A stretch of DNA of 64,000 bases from Streptomyces sp. NBC_00353 (GTDB taxonomy: Bacteria; Actinomycetota; Actinomycetes; Streptomycetales; Streptomycetaceae). Made by a program: the position numbers and the translations under genes. The stretch covers positions 5,394,001-5,458,000 of the forward strand of contig NZ_CP107985.1 of assembly GCF_036108815.1 (NCBI RefSeq), given 5' to 3'. This document shows, piece by piece, positions 56,479 through 64,000 of the stretch (the stretch's first letter is position 1; every line of letters starts with the position of its first letter). The notes below the pieces were generated by a model. The model was not told the DNA's origin. It worked only from the letters and a program-made list of their open reading frames with translations, and made no database searches.

Positions 56479-57849
56479 TCAGTCGAAGCGCGCGGCCAGA
56501 ATGACGACGTCCTCGGCGCTGTCGACCTGGTCGAGCCCGTTCGGCAGGACGGTTCGCAGCACATGGTCGGCCACCGATCCGGCGTCCCGGCGCAGCGCCT
56601 TCGGTACGCTCGCGGCCGCCGAGTGGAGCCGTGCGAACGCCCGGTCCATCGAGTCGCCGGTGCGGCGCAGCAGCCCGTCGGTGTACAGCAGCAGCGTCTC
56701 GCCGGGCGCCGGAGCGAACTCCACGCTCGGCGCCTCCCAACAGGCGAGCATGCCCAGCGGAGCGGACAGGGTTGTCTCGACGAACTCCGTGCGCCGGTCG
56801 CCGGTCACCAGCGGTGGGGTGTGCCCGGCACCGGCCAGCACGATCTTGCGTGCGGCGGGCTCGCAGCAGGCGAAGAGCGCAGTAGCGGACCGTGCGGGTT
56901 CGGTCAGCCGCAGCAGCAGCTCCAGATCGGAGAGCACGGCAACCGGATCCTCGCCCTCCATCACCGCGTACGCCCGCAGACCGGCCCGCAGCCGTCCCAT
57001 GGCAGTCAGCGCGCTGGGCCCGGAGCCGCCCACCGAACCGACGGCGAGACCGAGCGCGCCCTCCGGCAGCGCCATCGCGTCGTACCAGTCACCGCCGCCG
57101 CGCGGTGCGGCGCGATGGCGGGCGGCCAGCTGTACGCCGGGGACCCGGGGCAGCCGGCCGGGCCGCAGCTCCTCGGTGAGGGCGGCCACTTCTGCCCTGG
57201 CCCGATGCAGCTCCAGCAGCCGGGCCAGGTGCGCGCCCGCGTAACGGGCGTAGAGACCGACGAGGTGGCGCTGGCGTTCCAGGGGTTCGGCGGGCTCGTC
57301 GTAGAGCCAGACGGCCGCGCCGAGCCGTCCGGTCGCGGCGGTGGTCAGGGGCAGGGCGTAGCTGGCGGCGTATCCGAGCCGGGCGGCGACTTCGCGGTGG
57401 CGGGGGTCCAGGCCTGTGTCGCCGAGCAGATCGGGGCTGGTCTGGGGTCCTTCGGCGCCCGGGAGGCCGTCCAGGATCCTGCCGTACGAGGTTGCGCTGC
57501 GCGGCACCGTCTCGATGTGGCCGAGCTCGGCGTGGGCGAGTCCGAGACCGATGGTGGAGACCGGGCCGCGACGGTCGGAGGGTTCGAAGACGATCAGCCC
57601 CCGGCGGGCGCCGACCAGGGCCGCACCGGCACCGAGCAGCTCGTGCAAAGCGTCGTCGAGGGTGTTGGTTCCGGCCAGGCGCTCGGTGAGCTCGTGCAGC
57701 GTGGTGAGGTCGGAGACCCAACCGGCCAGACGGTCTTGAAGAAAGGCCCCTGGCGCGGCCGGCACATCGTCCAGAGGACCGGCAGTGTGCGCTGAAACAG
57801 GAACTGTGGGATCGATTCCAGCCACTTTCGGCAGGTGAGGGGCGCTCAT
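56479..57849 (-). CDS. GAF-SpoIIE (PP2C) phosphatase with a degenerate metal site
   Basis: A 456-residue protein with a GAF domain (about 50-200) and a SpoIIE-type PP2C domain (about 230-450). Asp254 and Asp257 in GGDWYDAM are kept, as are Asp391 in YTDGL and Asp447 in EDVVILA, but the usual VGDVxGHG is VGSVGGSG, so the second metal-binding Asp is Ser272 (codon TCG, 57034-57036). Activity may be reduced or lost. ATG at 57849 follows GGAAAG; the longer frame to 57966 has AT-rich third positions and a TTA codon. It may regulate a partner-switching pathway with nearby RsbW-like proteins. Confidence 0.88.
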   Translation of the reverse strand: MSAPHLPKVAGIDPTVPVSAHTAGPLDDVPAAPGAFLQDRLAGWVSDLTTLHELTERLAGTNTLDDALHELLGAGAALVGARRGLIVFEPSDRRGPVSTIGLGLAHAELGHIETVPRSATSYGRILDGLPGAEGPQTSPDLLGDTGLDPRHREVAARLGYAASYALPLTTAATGRLGAAVWLYDEPAEPLERQRHLVGLYARYAGAHLARLLELHRARAEVAALTEELRPGRLPRVPGVQLAARHRAAPRGGGDWYDAMALPEGALGLAVGSVGGSGPSALTAMGRLRAGLRAYAVMEGEDPVAVLSDLELLLRLTEPARSATALFACCEPAARKIVLAGAGHTPPLVTGDRRTEFVETTLSAPLGMLACWEAPSVEFAPAPGETLLLYTDGLLRRTGDSMDRAFARLHSAAASVPKALRRDAGSVADHVLRTVLPNGLDQVDSAEDVVILAARFD

Positions 57850-58437
57850 GGCAACCGGCTTTCCGACCAGTGCGTTTCGTCGAATAGCATCGCAAACCCC
57901 CATGTCATTCTGCGCCGCTATCAGTGCATCCACATGTACACGCACAAGTAAGCAGATGTCCAGCATTGTCCCTGCGGGATTCGTGGTGTCCGCGGACTGC
58001 TAAGTTGGCCAAAAAATGCACCCTATGGACGCTATTTGCTGTCGACTGGGTCTGGCTCGACAGGGGGTTACCTCGGGGTGAAGTCCCGGGGGAGCGTCAT
58101 TCCGGGCATGCTGGGTACGTAATCGGTGATGAACCAGGGGCAGTTCTATCGCCCCGGAACCTGGCAGCGAGCCCGGACGTCCTCACATGTGACGGCCGCG
58201 CCCCACCCCCGAGTGGCGGGGTTGTGCACCATGGGACGGCAGATGCGATGCGCACTGCCCCTCGCCATGTTTTTGGCTGGACCGGCTCAGCTCGACTCGG
58301 CTCACGCTCGGTACCGACGGGTTACCCGTACCGCAGACTTAGAGAACATGTACGCACGGTGAAGTAATACACACGTGGCGTGACGCACGCGTGTTGTGAT
58401 GTGGCCCTCGGCGTTCAACGGAAAGGAACGAGCGCTC
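57850..58437. promoter_or_regulatory. 588-bp divergent intergenic region
   Basis: No gene is convincing here. The left part (57850-58050) is AT-richer, with GTTGGCCAAAAAATGCACC, and probably holds the phosphatase promoter. Short repeats TCGAC at 58042 and 58056 flank a promoter-like stretch. Near 58380 a CACACGTGGCGTG block faces CACGCGTGTTGTG with partial symmetry, close to the next gene's ribosome site. It could hold a small RNA, but I see no clear terminator. Confidence 0.4.
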
Positions 58438-59121
58438 ATGCGCGAGATCCTCGGAAGGCGACGCAGGCTCCGGCTCCGGCGCAAGGCACGGCCCGCCCAG
58501 CTCGACGCGGCCCTGACCTGCGCCACCGCATGGCAGTGGCCCGTGCTTCCCGGAGTGGGGCTGAGCGCAGGCGGTGGTCGCGGTGACCGCGGCCGTGGCT
58601 GTGCCTGCCCCGATCCCGAGTGCGCCGTACCCGGCGCACACCCCTTCGACCCCGGTCTCCTCGCGGCGACCACCGACGAGCGCATGGTGCGCTGGTGGTG
58701 GACCAATCGGCCGACCGCGCCGATCATGCTGGCCACCGGCGGCCGTGCCCCGTGCGCGCTCAGCCTGCCGGCCATGGCCGGCGCCCGGGCGCTGACCGAG
58801 CTCGACCGCATGGGCATGCGGCTCGGTCCGGTGGTGGCGACACCGACGCGGTGGTCGCTGCTGGTCGCTCCCTACACCCTCGAACAGCTCGGCGAGCTGT
58901 TGCACGCCAAGGACCGGGTGCCCAGTTCGCTGCGTTTCCACGGCGAGGGGGGCTATCTCGTCCTTCCCCCGTCCGAGGTGGGTACGGGGCAGGTGCGCTG
59001 GGAACGGGCTCCACTGCCCGGCCCTGCGACGCCCTGGCTGCCGGGCGTGGAGGCGGTCCTGGACGCGCTGGTCGAAGCAAGCAACAGCGCTCCCGACGGC
59101 GGCAGCCGGCTCGCGTACTGA
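58438..59121 (+). CDS. Bifunctional DNA primase/polymerase (prim-pol) N-terminal domain protein
   Basis: A 227-residue protein matching the AEP prim-pol N-terminal domain seen in actinobacteria: a basic start (MREILGRRRRLRLRRK), then CACPDPECAVPGAHPFDPGL (cysteine cluster, about 55-74), WWTNRPTAPIMLATG and SLRFHGEGGYLVLPPS. In active enzymes a DxD or HxD triad is expected; I see no clear pair of catalytic aspartates, so polymerase activity is doubtful. It may be a stand-alone regulatory relic. ATG at 58438 follows AAAGGAACG. Single gene. Confidence 0.82.
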   Translation: MREILGRRRRLRLRRKARPAQLDAALTCATAWQWPVLPGVGLSAGGGRGDRGRGCACPDPECAVPGAHPFDPGLLAATTDERMVRWWWTNRPTAPIMLATGGRAPCALSLPAMAGARALTELDRMGMRLGPVVATPTRWSLLVAPYTLEQLGELLHAKDRVPSSLRFHGEGGYLVLPPSEVGTGQVRWERAPLPGPATPWLPGVEAVLDALVEASNSAPDGGSRLAY

Positions 59122-59329
59122 GAGCGGCCGGTCGGCGTCGGCGGAGACCGGTGGGGCTCCCGAGCGGGCGTACGGGCTGCTGCTCGGCTCACTCGTTCGG
59201 GTGTGAGCCGGTCGAGTTCTGCGTTAAATGGGTGCGCTCCACCCCGGCGTCCGCTTTTCCGTCGATATCTTCGGCGCACCGTCAGGAATTCCCGCGCAGT
59301 CGACAGGTGGAGCCGCCACGGATCTCCGC

Positions 59330-60025
59330 ATGATCGTTATGGCGGGCGTGGTGGTCTCCGCCGTCGTGCTTCCGCTCGCGGCTTCTGCGGAACCCCCGGG
59401 CGGCCCGGTCCCGTACCGCGTAATGCAAAGTCTGCCGATGCAAAGTCCAGTCATGGCGGGCTTTCTGATGGACCTTCCGGAACCGGTGCGAAGGAGCCTT
59501 CGAAGGAGTATTCGGGGGCGCTTTCAAAGGGATCTTCACAAGGGAGTTCCTGGCCCGGACTTCTGTCCGATACCGACCTGCCGAGCGGTCGCGGGAAAGT
59601 CGGCGGGCCCGGCGGAGGGGGCGGCTCCGCGTTCACCGGATCGGCCGGTTCCGCGCTGCGGACCGTCGACCGCTGCGGCCCCGAGAGACCCCCCCGAGTG
59701 CGCCGAAGGGCAGACCTGTGTCATGACCGACGGGCGTGCCGCATGGGCGCGCAGCTACTACCGCAATACGACGGGTGACGAACTCCGGTCCGTACTCACG
59801 CTGATGGGACCCCGAGGCCGGACCGTCGAAACGCACTGCGCGGTGGAGGGGTCACAGGACGAGCCGGGCGGCTGCGAGACGCCGCGTCGCTGGTCCTGCG
59901 GAGGTCCTGACGAGTACGTGGCGGTGGCCGAGTGCGCGGGCGGCGGGGTGCCCGACGGGACGGCCGAGGAGGCTCCGCTGCTGCTGAGGTCCGGATCTGA
60001 TCCGGCGCCTTCCGCGGCGGGTTGA
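59330..60025 (+). CDS. Secreted hypothetical protein, Cys-rich
   Basis: About 231 residues. A signal peptide (MIVMAGVVVSAVVLPLAASA) is cleaved near SAEPPGG. The mature region is Pro/Arg-rich in the middle, with eight cysteines (for example FCPIPTCRA, PECAEGQTC, THCAVEG, GCETPRRWSC), suggesting disulfides in an extracellular protein. The SYYRNTTGDELRSVLTLMGP stretch looks like a folded domain; I recognise no family. Several starts are possible (59228, 59330, 59339). Codon use is AT-richer at the start (AATGCAAAG). It is followed by a strong hairpin. Confidence 0.6.
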   Translation: MIVMAGVVVSAVVLPLAASAEPPGGPVPYRVMQSLPMQSPVMAGFLMDLPEPVRRSLRRSIRGRFQRDLHKGVPGPDFCPIPTCRAVAGKSAGPAEGAAPRSPDRPVPRCGPSTAAAPRDPPECAEGQTCVMTDGRAAWARSYYRNTTGDELRSVLTLMGPRGRTVETHCAVEGSQDEPGGCETPRRWSCGGPDEYVAVAECAGGGVPDGTAEEAPLLLRSGSDPAPSAAG

Positions 60026-60093
60026 CGCCGGTTCTGCAGTCACCGCGCCCGGTCCCGTGTGTCGCTCCGTGCGCCGTGTCCGGGCATGAGAAC

Positions 60094-60133
60094 GCCCGGT
60101 CGCTGGCGACGGGGGATGCACCAGCGACCGGGC
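60094..60133 (+). terminator. Hairpin after the secreted-protein gene
   Basis: GCCCGGTCGCTGG (60094-60106) and CCAGCGACCGGGC (60121-60133) are perfectly complementary, 14-nt loop, followed by TTCTAG. The rest of the 241-bp gap to 60266 is AT-rich with the palindrome GTGAC-GTGA-GTCAC (60219-60232) and holds no gene I can support. Confidence 0.85.
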
Positions 60134-60266
60134 TTCTAGAACGGTAACAAGAGATCTGCCGTTCGCAAATTCGATCTCGCTTATTCGGACAGCTATTTAC
60201 TTGCGGGTACTGTGAGTTGTGACGTGAGTCACCGATCGGCCCGCCGCTGTCGTCACGCGGTCACGG

Positions 60267-61232
60267 TCAGCTGAGCGTCACCTGGCGGTTGGTGAGACCG
60301 CCGCGGGCCCGCCGCTCGTCCGCGGTGAGCGGAGCGTCCGAGGCGAGCGCCTGCGCCAGCCGCTCCGCGAGCTCGGCCGCGGGCTTCTCGCACTCCTCGG
60401 CCCCCATCGCGCTCGGCAGATCCCAGACCGGGACCATCAGTCCGTGCGCGCGGAAGGAGCCGACCAGCCGCGTCCCCTCACCGAGCGAGGAGGTGCCGGC
60501 GGCGTGCAGCCGGGCGAGCGCGTCGAGGAGCTGCTCCTCGGGGTGCGGCATGACCCAGCGCAGGTGGTTCTTCTCCGGGGTCTCGCACCAGTACGCAGCG
60601 TCCACGCCGGAGAGCATGGTGGTAGGGATCGCCGCCTCGTTCGCACGCTCCAGGGATGCGGACACCTCGGGCGTGACGCTCTCCGCGTCCGGGACCCAGA
60701 ACTCGAAGCCGGAGTGGACGACCGGCTCGAACGCGGCTTCCGGGTCGAGCAGGTCCTGCAGGCGCGGCCCGTCGGCCGGTACGCGCCGGGCGGCGACGGG
60801 TGAGCCGGGCTCGGTGGCCAGCGCGCGCTGCAGGGTGTCCGCGAGGTCGCGGCTGAGGTCGCCGGAGGAGGTGTCGTTCTGCAGGGCGAGCAGGACGGAG
60901 CCGTCGTCGCGGCGCAGCGCCGGCCACGCCATCGGCAGCACGGTCGCGAGCGTCACGGACGGCACGCCTTCGGGCAGTCCGCCCTTCAGGGTCAGCTCGA
61001 CCGTTGCGGCGGGCACCAGCTCGCGCAGGGCGACCCAGTCGCACTCACCCGCCAGGCCCTCGAACGGGCGCTGGACCAGCTCGGTCACGGCGTGGGCGGC
61101 GGCGCGGCCGTGACAGGCCTTGTAGCGGCGGCCCGAACCGCACGGGCAGGGCTCGCGAGCCCCGACCACCGGGATCTCGCCGTCCTTGAGCTGCTGCTTC
61201 CCGGCCTTGGTCTGAGGGCGCTTCTTGGCCAT
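60267..61232 (-). CDS. SEC-C motif protein (DUF5926 family)
   Basis: A 321-residue protein. Near the N-terminus is a SEC-C zinc motif, EPCPCGSGRRYKACHG (about 27-42), which has the CxCx8CH pattern that also ends SecA and binds Zn2+. The basic start MAKKRPQTKAGKQQLKDGEI is conserved in actinobacterial DUF5926 proteins. The remainder is a single globular domain of unknown function. The role may be nucleic-acid or ribosome contact, inferred from the zinc motif only. ATG at 61232 follows GGGAGAAAG. It is divergent from nothing closely; the RsbW-like gene lies 249 bp upstream. Confidence 0.86.
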   Translation of the reverse strand: MAKKRPQTKAGKQQLKDGEIPVVGAREPCPCGSGRRYKACHGRAAAHAVTELVQRPFEGLAGECDWVALRELVPAATVELTLKGGLPEGVPSVTLATVLPMAWPALRRDDGSVLLALQNDTSSGDLSRDLADTLQRALATEPGSPVAARRVPADGPRLQDLLDPEAAFEPVVHSGFEFWVPDAESVTPEVSASLERANEAAIPTTMLSGVDAAYWCETPEKNHLRWVMPHPEEQLLDALARLHAAGTSSLGEGTRLVGSFRAHGLMVPVWDLPSAMGAEECEKPAAELAERLAQALASDAPLTADERRARGGLTNRQVTLS

Positions 61233-61481
61233 GGTGGGCTTTCTCCCGATTGCGACAGTGCGGTCTGGGCCGCGAGCCTAGCCGCCCGTGTCGGGTCCGG
61301 GACACAGACGCCCGGGGCGCATGGGGTACGTACGCCGGAGCGCCGGTGTGTCGCGCTCCGTTCAGCGGCCCCGGGCCGCGTCGGGACATCGGTGCACAGG
61401 CTCATCCGTACACAGGTTCGCAAGCCCGTCAGTTCACCGGCCCGCGCGTACGCCGAACCGGTGCATCGACCTCGGGCCACG

Positions 61482-61994
61482 TCAGCCCGCGTCGTCGAAG
61501 GCGTCGGCGAGGTCCAGCCCGTCGAGCCCCGGCAGATGCCCGTTCCCGTGCCCGCGGCCCTCGCTGACCAGTACCCACACGGTGACCTCGCCGGACGAGC
61601 TGTCGCGTACGCCCCACTCCTCGGCGAGCGCGCTGATGATGTTGAGCCCGCGGCCACCGCGGGCCGTCACGGACGGTGTGGCCGGAATCGGTCGGGTCGG
61701 ACCGCCTCCGTCCGTCACTTCGACGGTCAGCCCACCTGTTCTGTCGACGCGCCAGGCGGCACGTACGTCGCCGTCACCCACATCTGTGTGTCGGCCCAGC
61801 GGCCTGCCGTGTCGGCAGGCATTGCTGAGAAGTTCGGAAAGGATCAATACAGCATCGTCGACGACCGAATCCGACACCCCGTAGCTGCGCAATTGCTCGC
61901 GCATCCGGTGCCGCGCCTGCCCCACGCCCGCAGGGCCATGGGGTACGGCCATGCTCGACGACGTGGGCACTTCCTGTGCCACCACCAACGCCAC
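61482..61994 (-). CDS. RsbW-like ATP-binding regulatory protein (second)
   Basis: A 170-residue HATPase_c_2 protein. N box VLILSELLSNACRHG (about 49-63), G1 VTDGGGPTRPIP (about 91) and GGRGLNIISALAEEWG (about 111-126). It belongs to the same broad anti-sigma/serine-kinase group as the gene at 54185 but lacks the His-rich insert. GTG at 61994 is eight bases after AAAGGAGG, so the longer frame to 62081 is rejected. Its C-terminal tail is Gly/His-rich (RGHGNGHLPGLDGLDLADAF). No sigma factor or antagonist gene is adjacent. Confidence 0.87.
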   Translation of the reverse strand: MALVVAQEVPTSSSMAVPHGPAGVGQARHRMREQLRSYGVSDSVVDDAVLILSELLSNACRHGRPLGRHTDVGDGDVRAAWRVDRTGGLTVEVTDGGGPTRPIPATPSVTARGGRGLNIISALAEEWGVRDSSSGEVTVWVLVSEGRGHGNGHLPGLDGLDLADAFDDAG

Positions 61995-62134
61995 CCCCGA
62001 GACCTCCTTTGCCCCACGCCACGGAGTGGATGCCCTCCTGGACTGGACCGGAAACCGGCCAATGGCCCGCCAGTGACGCATTCGTAACGAGCGAATACAG
62101 GCTGAATGCGCCGGTGTACACCCTGTAACTGATG

Positions 62135-62938
62135 TTAAAAGCGACCCAGTTGGGACAGGACCTGTTTTGGCCGGTTCGTGATGATTGCCTCGACGCCAAG
62201 GCGTGCGCAGAGCTCCACGTCCTCGGGTTCATTGACCGTCCAGACGTGCACGCGGTGGCCGGCGCGGTGCAGCCGCTCGATGTAGCCCGGGTGACTGCGT
62301 ACGATCCTCAGCCCCGGACCGGCGATCCGGGCACCGGCCGGCAGTCGCCCGTCGCGCAGCCGCGGCGAGACGAACTGCATCAGATAGACGGTGGGCAGGG
62401 TGGGCGCGGCAGCCTGAATGCGATGCAGGGACCGTGCCGAGAAGCTCATGATCCGGACCGGCGAGGGGCCCTCGTCCGGCGGAGTGTCGAGCTCGAAGCG
62501 CTTCAGCAGATGCAGCAGCCGTTCCTCCACCTGGCCCGCCCAGCGAGTGGGGTGTTTGGTCTCGATGGCCAGCTGGAGGGGGCGCCCGGCGGCACGCGTC
62601 TCGACGACCAGCTCGAGCAGTCGCTCCAGAGTGAGTACGGAGGTGAGCTCGCCCGGCACCGGATCCCAGTCCGGGGACTCCTCGCGGTCCTTCCAGGAGC
62701 CGAAGTCGAGGGCGGCGAGTTCGGCGAGTTCCAGGGCGGAGACGGCGCCGCGGCCGTTGGACGTACGGTTCACCCGGCGGTCGTGCACGCAGACGAGGTG
62801 GCCGTCGGAGGTGAGCCGTACATCGCACTCCAGCGCGTCCGCGCCGTCCTCGATGGCCTTCCGGTAGGCGGCCAGGGTGTGCTCGGGAGCGTCGTCGGAC
62901 GCCCCGCGGTGTGCGATGACCTGGATGGGATGCTGCAT
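62135..62938 (-). CDS. Glycerophosphodiester phosphodiesterase
   Basis: A 267-residue GDPD TIM barrel. HRG in VIAHRGASDDAPEHTLAAYR (about 10-12) and the metal residues in ECDVRLTSDGHLVCVHD (Glu and Asp about 37 and 39, His about 52) are the full active site. Later blocks: LAIETKHP and VHVWTVNEPEDVELCARLGV. It hydrolyses glycerophosphodiesters to glycerol-3-phosphate; no signal peptide, so cytoplasmic. ATG at 62938 is preferred over an in-frame GTG at 62962; neither ribosome site is strong. It is divergent from the protease gene. Confidence 0.92.
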   Translation of the reverse strand: MQHPIQVIAHRGASDDAPEHTLAAYRKAIEDGADALECDVRLTSDGHLVCVHDRRVNRTSNGRGAVSALELAELAALDFGSWKDREESPDWDPVPGELTSVLTLERLLELVVETRAAGRPLQLAIETKHPTRWAGQVEERLLHLLKRFELDTPPDEGPSPVRIMSFSARSLHRIQAAAPTLPTVYLMQFVSPRLRDGRLPAGARIAGPGLRIVRSHPGYIERLHRAGHRVHVWTVNEPEDVELCARLGVEAIITNRPKQVLSQLGRF

Positions 62939-63160
62939 GGTGTGCTGCCGTGCGTGGGTCACCGCGTCATGGTGCCACCGAGTGGCGGCGGGGGTGCGTA
63001 CCTTGCGGTGGGGGACCGTTTTGCCGGATATAAAGATTGGTGCACGGACGCACAGGTCCTGCTTACAGTGGCCTGACGGGTCATGGGAAAAGCTGGCTCC
63101 GGACACGTACACAGCGGATCTCTTGCCGAAAATTGATGAGGAACCGAGGAGTAAAGAGCT

Positions 63161-64000
63161 GTGAGCACAGAGAACGAGGGCAACGAGGGCACTGCGGCTC
63201 AGGCCGTTCCGTCCGTTCCGTCCGCACCTCCCGTGCCGGCCGCTGCTCCTGAGGGCACGCCTGCGCCCCCGTCGGCGCCCCCGGGCCCGGATTCGTCGGA
63301 CGCGGCGGCGACGCAGCAGTCCGGGCCGGCGATGGACTGGCCGCCGCCGCAGCCCTCCGGGCCGCAGCACGCGCCGTCCGCGCAGCCGCAGCCGGCCGGT
63401 GCCTGGCCGCCGCCCCCGCCTGCCGTTCCCGCGTACGCGCAGGGCGCGGGTGATGGCGGTGGTCCCGTGTGGGGGGCGGCCGGCCAGCTGCCGCCGGAGG
63501 CCCCGCGAAAGAGGCGCGGCAGCGGCCTGGTGGCCGCGGTGGCCGTCGCGGCCCTCGTGGCGGGCGGCGTCGGCGGCGCCCTCGGCTACTGGGCTGCCGA
63601 CCGGAACGACAGCGGCAACTCCTCCGGTTCGACCACGGTCACGGCGTCGACCAATCCGCAGGCCCTCAAGCGCGACCCCGGCACGGTCGCGGGCGTCGCG
63701 GCCAAGGCGCTGCCCAGCGTGGTCACCATCGACGCGCAGAACGGCGACGGCGAGGGCGGCACGGGCACCGGCTTCGTGTACGACAAGGAAGGCCACATCC
63801 TCACCAACAACCACGTGGTGGCTTCCGCGGCGAACAATGGCCAGCTCACGGCGACGTTCTCCAACGGCAAGAAGTACGACGCCGAGGTGGTGGGCCGCGC
63901 GGAGGGTTACGACGTCGCCGTACTGAAGCTCAAGAACGCGCCGTCGGGGCTCGCCCCGCTGCTCCTCGGCAACTCGGACCAGGTCGCGGTCGGTGATTCG
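63161..64000 (+). CDS. HtrA/DegP-like serine protease, N-terminal part
   Basis: 280 codons before the window end. The first 110 residues are a Pro/Ala-rich disordered cytoplasmic region (PPPQPSGPQHAPSAQPQPAG), followed by a membrane anchor (VAAVAVAALVAGGVGGALGY, about 127-147) and a trypsin-like domain: GTGTGFVYDKEGHILTNNHV with the catalytic His, and GYDVAVLKL with the catalytic Asp. The catalytic Ser and PDZ domain lie beyond the window. It is an envelope quality-control protease of the actinobacterial membrane-anchored type. GTG at 63161 follows GAGGAGTAAAG. GDPD is divergent, 222 bp away. Confidence 0.9.
   Translation, partial: MSTENEGNEGTAAQAVPSVPSAPPVPAAAPEGTPAPPSAPPGPDSSDAAATQQSGPAMDWPPPQPSGPQHAPSAQPQPAGAWPPPPPAVPAYAQGAGDGGGPVWGAAGQLPPEAPRKRRGSGLVAAVAVAALVAGGVGGALGYWAADRNDSGNSSGSTTVTASTNPQALKRDPGTVAGVAAKALPSVVTIDAQNGDGEGGTGTGFVYDKEGHILTNNHVVASAANNGQLTATFSNGKKYDAEVVGRAEGYDVAVLKLKNAPSGLAPLLLGNSDQVAVGDS

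Noticed and set aside
57850..57966. Extended N-terminus of the SpoIIE-type phosphatase, with a TTA codon that would make it bldA-dependent
   Set aside because: Third positions in this stretch are AT-rich and a good ribosome site precedes the ATG at 57849, so the TTA is probably outside the gene.
58126..58362. A 78-residue frame in the 58-kb gap
   Set aside because: No ribosome site, poor codon pattern and no domain; treated as noncoding.
60219..60232. GTGAC-GTGA-GTCAC palindrome as a BldD box
   Set aside because: It does not fit the 13-bp TNACNCWGNGTNA spacing and lies between convergent genes, where a promoter is not expected.

Overview
The window is high-GC actinobacterial DNA and reads as the central, origin-proximal part of a Streptomyces chromosome. 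The evidence is the sporulation pair ssgR-ssgA, leaderless promoters, many GTG starts with GTGA stop/start overlaps, and gene content and order that match, as far as I recall it, the S. coelicolor SCO392x-SCO397x segment. SsgA looks closest to the S. griseus type. Three perfect ParB sites (GTTTCACGTGAAAC) and one near-perfect site, plus two clusters of DnaA boxes, fit a position within roughly 100 kb of oriC. I see no insertion sequence, prophage, CRISPR array or other mobile element; this is core chromosome.

Layout. 0-13.6 kb: small regulator/enzyme units. These are a TetR gene divergent from a DHFR-like reductase with a perfect palindrome between them, a serine hydrolase, a winged-helix protein, GNAT acetyltransferases, a MarR gene divergent from an MFS exporter plus HbpS-like protein, a flavohaemoprotein-like reductase, a Nudix hydrolase, a LysR regulator, a PLP lyase, and small membrane/cupin proteins. 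13.8-15.2 kb: ssgR-ssgA. 15.3-18.6 kb: YibE/F and riboswitch-controlled thiC. 18.6-23.5 kb: membrane protein, metallophosphoesterase, LacI regulator, HisC-type aminotransferase. 23.7-31.8 kb: cytochrome bd locus cydA-cydB-cydCD behind a perfect Rex operator, then a GAF-domain histidine kinase. 31.9-38.7 kb: HAD phosphatase, F420/flavin-type oxidoreductase, KptA, a DnaA-box cluster, and a tightly coupled operon of M24 peptidase, hydrolase-SDR fusion and MerR regulator. 39.0-42.6 kb: four-gene ABC operon. 42.9-44.0 kb: antirepressor-like coiled-coil protein and tRNA-Ser(GCU). 44.0-47.7 kb: HAD phosphatase-serS, a 654-bp gene-free DnaA-box region, pheA. 47.7-54.0 kb: copper-handling operon (membrane protein, YcnI, Sco, PCuAC, CopC-CopD, Tat-exported DyP peroxidase). 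54.2-64.0 kb: two RsbW-like ATPases, aminopeptidase P, a SpoIIE-type phosphatase with a degenerate metal site, a prim-pol domain protein, a secreted protein, a SEC-C protein, GDPD, and the start of an HtrA-like protease.

How the parts work together. The cyd locus is a redox-controlled respiratory module: Rex senses NADH/NAD+, CydAB is the oxidase, and CydCD exports the thiols needed to assemble it. The copper operon matches the set used in S. lividans to mature extracellular copper enzymes. The DnaA-box clusters and parS sites are replication and segregation signals embedded in ordinary genes; three parS-type sites lie in coding sequence, and two of those overlap or abut start codons. Nothing here is a clearly new multi-gene system. 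The best leads are the DnaA-box region at 46.3-46.6 kb, the smaller cluster at 35.0 kb, the parS/start-codon overlaps, the phosphatase lacking a metal-binding Asp, and the hydrolase-SDR fusion operon.
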